The position numbers were made by a program, and so were the translations under genes. From contig JAHLTZ010000031.1 of the NCBI GenBank assembly GCA_025786725.1, forward strand, positions 248,001 through 312,000: a DNA stretch of 64,000 nt, in the 5' to 3' direction. Positions 46,963-56,644 of this stretch are shown in pieces (position 1 is the first letter of the stretch; every line of letters starts with the position of its first letter). The notes under the pieces were generated by a model. That model did not search any database, was not told where the DNA came from, and saw only the letters and a program-made list of their open reading frames with translations. The stretch is from Syncephalis fuscata. Its lineage: Eukaryota; Zoopagomycota; Zoopagomycetes; Zoopagales; Piptocephalidaceae.

Positions 46963-47829
46963 AATAACCAAATTATTGACAATAATAACTTATAATAAAA
47001 TAGTACGCTTTCAATTAGTTTACAAAACTGGGCAGTATATACTGATGACAATGTCCAACATGTACACACTCGAGATTCTTGGATTCAATTAGAAGCTACG
47101 GCTTTAAAAGGGGCCACTGCTGTTATCATTGACAGTAGTCAAAGAAAGACAAAACGGCTACACTTTCAAAAGGAGGGCTGACTAGGATGGCGCTATTATG
47201 GCCGCCAGGTCAAGTAGTAAAAATAATAGTAGATACGCACACAATTAATGGCGTAAATAAGGGGAAATAGCGTACTTGCTAAGTAATTTATGCTGCTGTA
47301 GAGTTCAAGGGGTCTAGTAGACGATATTAGGTGTGGATAGCAGAAGGATAAGCTTTTAACAAATAAAGGTTATGTGTTCTACAGCTAGAAACTATAGTGA
47401 GGTGTAGAACAGAATACGGTGAAAAGAAAACGAAAACACATGGCCGTGATGTGTGTGTATATGTGTGCGTGTGTGTGTGTGTGGCTAGAAAAGGCCGAGT
47501 TGATGTTCGATGGGCTTTGCTCATAAATTGGTAGAATCCAGTGACATGCGTGACCGTCTGCATGCGAGCATGGGTGGCTGTTGGCCGTTTCATTGGTAGA
47601 TTGAGACGGTGTGCTTGAACAGACGGTTTTGTTGTCGTTAGGGATTACATTCCTTTAATGATACTTGCAGCAAGTAGGCTGCTGGACACCAAGGGACGCT
47701 AGAGCGTAGATCTTGTCGTACCGTTCACTGACCAGCATGATAAAGTGTAGCCTATTTATAAACATACGAGATGGCTTGTGCCCCTTCTGCTTTTTCTTCT
47801 CAACATGCCAGATTGTTTTCCGCACCACC
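46963..47829. other. Intergenic with TG-rich microsatellite
   Basis: Contains the promoter for the minus-strand DUF7137-like gene and for the plus-strand kinase-like gene (divergent). A GTGTGTGTGT-rich stretch lies near 47450-47485. Short open frames look random. Confidence 0.35.
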
Positions 47830-50800
47830 ATGTCGTTTCAACACTATGAAGATGTTTGTCGGAGCCATTTGCACCTACTCGAGCAATGGGAGGCCTCGGG
47901 CCGGGCTCTAGCTCAAAAGCAAGCCAGCTATCCAATGGCCAGTGATGAAAATGATGAGCTGCGACTACGTCATGAAATTGAAGCAGCTGACCACGAAACG
48001 AAGCGTTGGCTCAATCAAGCAATTCAATCCTGGTGTCATTTGGCGCCATTACTCTACATTGCCTTTCTTGATTACCGCGAAGCATCGGGCAATCATTTAA
48101 TTATGGCGCAGAATGAACTTGCCAAAGTCAGTCTTGGTGAGCAATCATGTATAATTCAGGATATTCTAAGTGCCAATGAAGCTGGCTATGTGCCTCGATT
48201 TCAATCATTGTACTTGCAACTAAGCCGGCCACCTGCTGGTTGTAAGTCATAGCTATGATACTATCGGTTCTACAAGACTAAACTCATTATAGGGCCACAC
48301 CACTATTTTCCTATTAGGTAGGCAAACTAGATGGCGGATTAGTCGGTTAGTAATTAGCGATAACATATAGATTAAACGAACGAGATCCATGGAATAGTTT
48401 TTTATGTGACAATCAGATACAAGAACAGTCACTTTTATTGAATTAAATAATTTAGTAGTTCATTTAGAATGTCCCATAGTAGGTGCCATGCTTCAGGAGC
48501 TTACTGCTTTGCGTAAACGGTTGGTAAGTAGTAGGTTTATTTTAATAATGGCAGCTATAGATTATACATATGTAGTGTCAAACTGTTTTACCAGCAAGTT
48601 TAAAACATGTTTATGCACAAGACAATATACCAGTCAACGTGAATGGCAATTATGGTAAATTATTCTTTATTGGTAATCAACACGAACTAGATAGTATTGA
48701 TTTTCATGTGAGCCAGCTACAGCAAAAGCCCAATAATGTCCGCCGCCTTCGTATGGCGTATCAACGTCGACACATTATTGCAGCAATTTTCGATCCTGTT
48801 ATGCGATCTCTAGCCAGCTCGGACCCGGGTATTCGTCCAATATGGTAATGCATCTTGTCTATAATACTTAATACTAATGTATTATGAATAGGAAAGAGGA
48901 GTTTTATGGCAATCTGGCTACCTTTTACAACGTTGAAAATCAAGCAGAAACATTTCGATTTCCATTTACGCCGACACTGGCCATAGCCATTCCTTACGAT
49001 GTTTATCGTTGTCCATTAGCTCAAAGGGCCGGTATAAGCTATCAAGGAATGGCTCGTAAAGAGGTTGGCGAGTTAGGATTTTATATACTAGAAGCGGTGG
49101 ATGACGCACAATGTGATATACAGCAAGCCAAGTAAGTGTAGTAAATACGTATTTAATTATTAGTTGTATAACAAATGCGTGTAGATCAAAGTTTTTTGTT
49201 CAAATGATTACTGCTGTTTGCGGACAGGAATTAGTGTGTGGCGGTTTAATTGATGCACAGCATACTTATAAGCCATTTTGTATGGGTATATTACTTACTA
49301 ATACACAAGTCCAGTTTTATTTGGCTGCCCGGCGTCTAAAAGGTAAAATGTCGTGTGTATCTTTAATTATAATTGATAATAACACTATAAATCATATGGT
49401 GCTAATCGTTAGTTGATTCACCCTTTGAGATATATCACTATGCTAGCTGTGATCTGTATAGCGTTGATAATCGTGGCAAACATTTTAATGGCTCAGGCCT
49501 TATTCAAGCCTCTGTATTATTTAGAAATCAAGTGGATATGATACGAAGGCATTTGCAGCATTTCGAGGCGACTCCTAGTCAGCAACATGCTGGCGAAAAT
49601 GTTAATGATGGCTTTCATGATTACCGCACGGTAGTTCAACGGCTATTGGAACTGTCGGCCTTGCCAGAACTCAAGGCGGGTGATTTTGTACGTGTTGGTA
49701 GTCGAGATAGCATTATATCCATTTGTAGCACTGAAGGGGAAAAAGAAGCGGTAAATGATGATATGATGATCGACGATGACCGTCACCGTCATTCGCCATT
49801 AAAGATGCTAGCCAAGAAAAGCTCAATTAGTCTTGAAAAAAGAATAGCGCAAATTACCGGAGATGCTGAGGAATTACAGACATTAGTAGCAAATTATGTA
49901 AAGAATAATAATTTAATGGCAAGACTAGTCCATATACATATGATTGATTCGGCATATGTTAATGCTGCCAAACATGTAAGCTAAATATACTTATACTAGT
50001 ATATTTATTGATAAAAGTAATAGAAATGGCGCTTTTTGGTTGAAGACAATCAAGGACGACAACTTTATATTAGGCTATCACAGCATCGGGTAGTTAGACT
50101 TGAACAGCTTGAGGTTAATGTGCGACTTCAGCGTAGTAATGCACTACACGGAAGATTAACGACTATCCGACATGTTGGCTATTTACTTGGTATGCAACTT
50201 ATAGCTGCAGACTATATTGATCAACGCTATGGATTTCCGCAGAATCCATATGAACTTGCACACTACATAATTGAACTGGCTAAGGTACTATTTTATAACA
50301 TTGTTTATATGGTTAACCTTTAGTATTTAGACATTAACGATTTTCCATGAAGAATTTGGTATATGTTATGGCAATTTAAAAGCATGTCGAGTATTGGCCG
50401 TGAATGTCAGTGGACAGCTACCGGCAATACTATTAAACAACGCCAGCACCTTTTGCAGTGTAGGGGTAGAGTAAGTGATCAAATACAATATTAATTAGCA
50501 TAGTATGCTAATAGCAATATTTATAAATAATGTTCAATAAACAGCAATGCAGGCACTGGATATGTCAGCGATGTATTGGCCCTTGGGCAGCTTGCTCAAT
50601 ATCACCTTCAGGTATGGCGTACTACGTTCATGGTAACAATAGTATAACATTATTTGTTTTGAATTAGAATGAGAACAATCGACATGTTGCACTTGACAAT
50701 TTAGTTCAAAGCATGCTGACTTGTGTGCCAAAACAGCAATTGCCCATGCGCAGTATAGTATCACAACTAGACGGTTTAATGCCTCAAATATATAAACAGC

Positions 50801-51089
50801 ATATAACTATGGAAAAGCCGGAATTAACAAGGCTTGAGCGTCAATTATCGATGCATGACATTTTAGCTAATGTAATTTATTGTTTGCCCATATTATTAAT
50901 TACTAATTAGCTATGTTTTATTCTGCTTAGATGTCAAGTAAAAGTGATTCTTCATTAAATATAGCTTCTTGTCGCCATGTTCGTAGTATGCCACTAAGGA
51001 AACGTGCCAGTCGATTGTCAGCACACTCGTTGTCAAAGGAGATAAAACAGCCGCGTTTTGGTGAATCTAACATATTTTGTGACAATTAA
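47830..51089 (+). CDS. FunK1-like protein-kinase homologue, probable pseudokinase
   Basis: Large multi-exon protein (first exon MSFQHYEDVCRSHLHLLEQW, an in-frame earlier ATG at 47713 is possible). N-terminal half: helical, with AYQRRHIIAAIFDPVMRSLA. The middle reads FEIYHYASCDLYSVDNRGKH and LIQASVLFRNQVDMIRRHL, resembling the pre-kinase segment of fungal FunK1 proteins. A kinase-like C-lobe follows: LTIFHEEFGICYGNLKACRV in the place of H-x-D-x-x-x-x-N, and GTGYVSDVLALGQLAQYHL in the place of the D...LG helix. The catalytic aspartate is replaced (CYGNL), so catalysis is doubtful. Exon structure at 48290-48480 is uncertain. It ends NIFCDN. Confidence 0.55.
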
Positions 51090-53595
51090 GCGATGATGAT
51101 TTAATTAGAATATGGGATATATTGTACTTTGAGTTTATATCCTTAAACTGGGATAAAATAGTCCGTAATTCGAATAGTAAACCGTTGATCAGTTTTTAAT
51201 ATCATATTAGTGTTAGTAAATGTAAATAGTATTCATGTTACTTACAATAAAATATAAAAAACAGATAAAAGTTAATTTATATTATTGTTACTGTAAAGTA
51301 TTCAAAGTGTTATAATTCGACATTTAATATAACACCATTTAATTCCATGTTTAGTGGAATAACAAATATGTAATTAATCAAGGATGTCAATTTTAATCTT
51401 TTACACTGACTCACATGAGTCTACTAATAAATTATTTAATATTATGTATAGTTACAGCAATTTCTATCATTTCTTATTTACTCATTTCACTCTTCTTTTT
51501 TGATACTTTTAAATACAATTAAATATCCATTTATTACTATAACATGCATAATATTACATTCAGAATTAATTAATTCATGTGTAATTAATTAATTAAATTT
51601 ACTATTTTTTTAATATATATATTGTCATTATGATATTAATTGTTCAAATCCCATTTATTTAGTCAGATTGACTATAGTGAGAAGTGGTTGTTTAATAAGC
51701 GACATTTATAATAATTATATTAATATTGCTCTTGCATCGCAAATATGTCCAAAATGCAACAGTAGAAGAATAGAAAATAAAAGAGACCATTTAGATGCAA
51801 TAATCAATGATGTACATAGATGTAATAACAACAAATGCGAAATAACATGAAATCAATCATATGATTTTATTAATATTCGATCAATTTTTCTACGCAGGGC
51901 CAACAACAATAACAACAATCAACTTCAAATGTTTCAGCGTAGTAAATGAAAACATTATAACTATGTTCTTGTACATAACAGCATGTTTTCAATTGAAACC
52001 AATTTTGCTTTAGGACTCAAAATATGAAATTCAAGGCAAAATAGGGGAATTTGAAAAAGCTAAAAATGCTTGATAGAAAAAGCTAATTACAATAAATGCA
52101 ACAAATTCTAATTTAAAGTTTCGCTTATTTACGTAATTTGGTTCATTGTAACAACATCAACAGCAATGCCAATCGTATTTTATTTGGTAAAGACTTTTAA
52201 CAATATACTTGTGGCAAATGCAACTCAAAAAATACAATACAAAAACATGCTATGTAAAGATTAGCACTAATTGTGTTGAAACAGTAGTTGATGCTGAAAC
52301 AAACGTTTTTATTGAATAAATACAAACTACTAATGGAACAACTATCAAAATAAATAAATGTAATACAAACAAAAATAATTTAATTAATAAATATTTTTAG
52401 ATTTTGAATTTAACCAATAAATAAGATTAGATTGGTTTAGAGTATTTAAATATCAGATATAGCAATTAAATAATTCCGAATTACATAAGTGTTATTGCTT
52501 TGATCAACTTAAATTAATTAGTTAATGTATCAAGCAAGAGTGAAGATGTGCAAAATAAAACCGTCAACATGGTATTTGTCATTGATAAGCTAAACAATCT
52601 ACTCGTAACATCCATTTTAAATGTCGCAGTAGTCGCTCCAATGTTCAATTTAAAAACTGTGGAACATGGGAAAGAAGCTTAAGAGGTGCTGTGGCGGATC
52701 ATTTAACCACTTGATTTGTATTAATCTTATAATATTTATTAACTAAATAAAGAACTTTTTCCACAATATTAGCATGCTATTGGTTGTTTATGTGATTTGG
52801 CAGTTAAATAGCTATAATAGCCACACATTTAAACTAAATATCCTGTTATTGAAGATGAAACTGGTGTGAGTGTCATTGGTTATTAAACTATTTAGTTATC
52901 ATTATTGTTATGCTGCACATATCTATCCTGTATACATATACTATATGCCGTCTATATCATTAATATTGTATATTGCAAAAATATATTAAAAAAGCTAAAA
53001 GCTTATTGCTAATGTATTCTTTTAGCAGATCTTGATCCATTTCGTTCATCGCTCTTGGTCATTGCATACAGATAGTTTACCATCACTATTCACATTGATT
53101 GCTTATTTATTTTTTATAATATCTATGCTTATTGCCATGTTTTATAGAAAGCGTTTTTATTTTAATTTCAGCATAATATTTTTGGCTATATGATGCTGAT
53201 AGCTTTGCTACTATCCATACCAATCTATGTTTATAGCTAATACAACATAATCGCACATGTCTTTTGTTATTTTAACTATTTAATTAATAGTTTCATATTG
53301 AATAAAATAGAACATGATTATAGATATAGCAATTTGATTGTATATAGCTAAGATGAACCATAAGTTTATTACTATAAGCTTGCACAGTTGAATAGAAACA
53401 ACTAGATGCAAACATGTTGGTAACATAATGATTCCATTGATTAAAGACTGGATAAACCGGAGCATTGGACAAAACTTGATATATAAATAGACTGGACGGT
53501 GTAGTTGTCAAATGGTCTTGCTTTTTACCGAATATATACCTAAATTGTATTGGACTAGTGGCTTGATTGCACTACCAATGCTGATGTCCTTATGC
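51090..53595. other. Gene-poor AT-rich region
   Basis: No intact gene. About 51640-51930 shares a diverged 200-bp block with 58540-58850 (both contain ACAGTAGAAGA and CTACGCA near the same spacing). Open frames at 53280-53511 on the minus strand lie just downstream of the microexon gene and read through its possible 3' untranslated region; I see no domain in them. Confidence 0.45.
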
Positions 53596-56444
53596 TTATG
53601 GATTAGCTGTATTTATAAATAAATATGTTGCATGTCATATAGTTAATGTATAGATTAGCAATATAAAATATAACTTACCTTCTATTAGTATTAAGTTATT
53701 GGTACACAAAATAAATAACATGTAATTAGTAAGTAACCAATTAATATGAAATGCTACTTACGGCCTATTAGTATTAAGTTGTTAGTACACATGATGCATA
53801 ACATGTAATTAGTAAGTAATCAATTAATACACAATACTACTTACATTCTATTGATATTAAGATGTTGTTGAATACAGTATATAGTATAAATTAGCGCATG
53901 TTCTATTGATATGCAATACAACTTACCTTCTATTATTATTAAGTTGTTAATAGATACAGTAAATAGCATGTGGTTAGGGAGTATCCAGCTAGTATAAAAT
54001 ATAACCTACTGTCTATTAATATTAAATTATTGATGAGCACAATACATGGTATATAATTAATATGTATTCAGTTAGTACATAACACAACTTACTGCCTATT
54101 AATATTAATTTGTTGATGCATATAGTAAATAGAATGTAATTAATATATAATCAATTAATATACAATACTACTTACAATCTATTATATTAAGTCGTTGATG
54201 CATACAGTACATAATATATAATTAGTAGATAGTTAGTTAATATAAAATATCGGGGACGTTGCTAGCCCAGTTGGTAAGGCAGCGTCTCCCGAGCTGAAGG
54301 CTCCGGGTTCAAACCTCAGTTTGAATCAATCCTTAAGTGGAAAATCCCCCCCTCCAGTTTTCTCTAGTTAACAAATTGCAAACCAGAACCCAATAAGTAG
54401 GTCCGGAAACAAGACCTTGGCCAGAATAGCCGAGGAAAACCCAATTGGGACCAACTTCAAGAGAATAGTGCTGTGTAGCACCATTTAAAGGAAGATGGCC
54501 CCCGTGTAAAATCTATATGGACCAGATTTTGCGCAAAAACGTGGCAGTCCACCCGTTAAAAGTTTGGAAAAGTCCAAATATAGTGGGAAGCAGCGCAAAT
54601 TCTTTAATTATGCGCAGCGGGGGCTCACAAGCTCTTCAAAATAAAAAAATAAATAATATAAAATATCACTTACTGTCTATTATATCAAGTTAATTCATAC
54701 AATGAGTAGCATAGTTAATGTATAGTCAGTTAATATACAAAACCACTTACATTCTATTAATATTAAATAGTTGGCACATCAGTGAATAACAGCTAATATA
54801 TAGTCAGTTAATTTACAATATTACTTACCACCTATTAATATTACATAATTAGTATAAGCAGTAAATAACAGTTGTTGTATAATCAGTTAATATACAAAAC
54901 CACTTACAAACTATTAATATTAAATAGCATAGTTAATATATAGTCAGTTAATATACAATATTACTTACTGACTATTAATATTAAATAAGTACAATTAGTA
55001 AATAGCATAGTTAATGTATAGCCAGTTAATATACAATACCACTTACACCCTATTAATATTAAATAGTTGGTATAGTTATTAAATAGCATAGTTAATATAT
55101 AGCCAGTTAATATACAATACCACTTACTAACTATTAATGTTAAATAGTTGATATAGTTATTAAATAGCATAGTTAATATATAGTTAATTAATATGCAATA
55201 CAACTTACAGGCTATTAATATTAAATAGTTGGTACAATCGTTAAATAGCATAGTCAATGTATAGCCAGTTAATATACAATACCACTTACGACCTATTAAT
55301 ATTAAATAGTTGGCACAATCATTAAATAGCATAGTTAATGTGTAGTCAGTTAATATACACTATAACTTACGACCTATTAATATTAAATAATCGACACAGT
55401 CAGTAAATAGCAGTTAATATATAGTCGATGGATATACAATATCACTTACCACCTATTAATATTAAGTTATTGGTACACACAATACACGATATATAATTAG
55501 CCAATGCCCAGTTAATATACAATACCACTTACAATTTTCTAATATTAAGTTGTTGATATACACAGTGCATGATATGTAATTAGTGAGTGATTGGTTCATA
55601 TACGATACAACTTACTTCTTTCTGTATTAAATTGTCCACACAGTACAAAATATATAATTAGTGCATAGTCAGTGAATATACAATATTACTTACTAACTAT
55701 TCCATCAAGTTATTGATGCACATAGTGTATGGTATATAATTAATTTATGAGTAAGCAACATACAATACGACTTACCGCCTATTATTATTAAGTTATTAAT
55801 ACACACAGCGCATAATATATAATTAGCCACTGTACAATTAGTATACAATATAACTTACATTGTTCTAATATCAAGTCATTGATACATACAACACATAATA
55901 TATAATTAGTTAATACTCAGCTAATATACAATACAACTTACCCACTATGGCATTAAATTGTTGATACACATAATACATGATATATGATTAATTTATAAGT
56001 CATCAATATACAATATCACTTACAGCCTATTATTATTAAGTCATTGATACACATAGCGCATAGCATGCAATTAGTGCGTAATCAACTAATATACAATATA
56101 ACTTACAGTCATCTAATATTAATTTGTTGATAGATACAGTATATGACATATAGTTAATGTATAGTCAAGTAATATATCATACAACTTACACCCTATTAAT
56201 ATTAAATAAACGGTACAATTAATAAATAGTATAGTTAACGTATAGTCATTTAGTATACAATACAGCTTACTGGCTATTATAATTATTAGTTAGAAATACT
56301 GTTAGTAAACAAAATATTATGACATATTTATTGTTATTGTAACACACCATCACGGCGAACTAAGGCCGGTTTAGCATCAACCATGGATGTACTAGCCACA
56401 ATAGCCACGACAATGGTGCAAACAACGGCAATGGAAAGCTTCAT
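53596..56444 (-). CDS. Secreted Cys-rich peptide gene built of 28 microexons
   Basis: Predicted 67-residue precursor. Exon 1 (56348-56444) encodes a signal peptide (MKLSIAVVCTIVVAIVA...) and a short pro-part with a dibasic RR. It ends with one base of a codon at a GTGTGT donor. Then come 28 microexons of 3 nt (24 of them) or 6 nt (4: 56107-56112, 55859-55864, 55616-55621, 55533-55538). Each is bounded by an AG acceptor (mostly ...TAATAG) and a GTAAGT donor. The last exon starts at 53606 and stops after three residues (TAA 53596-53598). In this phase the 35-residue mature region is open, basic, and has six cysteines spaced C-x3-C-x5-C-x7-C-x3-C-x3-C. All introns are phase 1. I do not recognise the peptide family; a defence, signalling or effector role is only speculation. 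Confidence 0.82.
53607..56347 (-). repeat. Array of 29 homologous introns (about 80-bp unit)
   Basis: Successive introns share sequence along their length: GTAAGT, then a block like TATTGTATATTAACT, an AT-rich middle with ATTAACTATGCTATTTA in one subgroup, and a 3' end like TATTTAATATTAATAG. Lengths from first to last are 74, 78, 77, 80, 79, 77, 80, 79, 72, 77, 80, 76, 78, 78, 78, 78, 75, 58, 76, 75, 74, 495, 80, 80, 80, 79, 80, 80, 72 nt. The 495-nt one carries the SINE. Neighbours in 54911-55380 are most alike. Confidence 0.85.
54238..54667 (+). mobile_element. tRNA-derived SINE with 14-bp target duplication
   Basis: Body 54252-54653, about 402 bp. The head resembles a tRNA: A-box-like TAGCCCAGTTGG (54263-54274) and B-box GGTTCAAACC (54306-54315), 31 nt apart. 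The body is unrelated to the flanks and higher in GC, and ends in an A-rich tail (AAAATAAAAAAATAAAT). It is flanked by a perfect direct repeat TAATATAAAATATC at 54238-54251 and 54654-54667. It lies in the opposite sense to the host gene, wholly within one intron. Confidence 0.92.
56348..56444 (-). other. Signal-peptide exon of the microexon gene
   Basis: 97 nt: 32 codons plus one base. Hydrophobic core, small residues at the likely cleavage zone (S-T-S-M-V-D-A), then K-P-A-L-V-R-R-D. The donor GTGTGT at 56347-56342 leaves phase 1. The alternative donor 2 nt further (phase 0) gives an open but cysteine-free peptide and is disfavoured. Confidence 0.85.
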
Positions 56445-56640
56445 GGTGATATTGACTTGTTAAGACAAACAAATAAAAGAGATAGTAGAGTGTGGTTGGT
56501 ATAGAATGGAGAGTAGTGCGTGTATAGCAAGAAGTAGAGTGTGGTCGGTATAAAGTGGAGAGTAGTGTGTGTTTAATAAGAAGTAGAGTGTGATGATGAT
56601 ATCGCAGTTGGTTGTGTATATTTTGTGGGCTATTTATACT
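56445..56640 (-). promoter_or_regulatory. TATA box and 49-bp leader repeat of microexon gene
   Basis: A TATA box (TATAAATAGC on the minus strand, 56629-56638) lies about 190 nt upstream of the ATG. The presumed 5' leader contains a 49-bp direct repeat: CACTCTACT blocks starting (plus-strand AGTAGAGTG) at 56484, 56533 and 56582. The leader is C/T/A-rich, typical of an efficiently transcribed fungal gene. Confidence 0.6.
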
Positions 56641-56644
56641 TATG

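Noticed and set aside
54241-54330. A functional tRNA gene
   Set aside because: A and B boxes are present but the acceptor stem does not close and the element continues for 400 bp to an A-rich tail with a target duplication, so it is a SINE head.
54961-55332. 123-codon repetitive open frame on the minus strand
   Set aside because: It is a read-through translation of the homologous introns, with a period equal to the intron unit. It would ignore strong splice sites.
53640-56280. The regularly spaced array as a CRISPR or ordinary minisatellite
   Set aside because: The variable parts are only 3 or 6 nt and lie precisely between an acceptor and a donor site, and together with a signal-peptide exon they make an open frame. 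Spacer-like unique sequence is absent and the genome is eukaryotic.
53508-56444. Phase-0 reading of the microexon gene (donor two bases further), with a last exon open to 53508
   Set aside because: It is also open, but uses the weaker donor GTGTTA and gives a cysteine-free, unstructured tail. The phase-1 reading uses GTGTGT and yields a regular six-cysteine pattern. It remains testable by cDNA.
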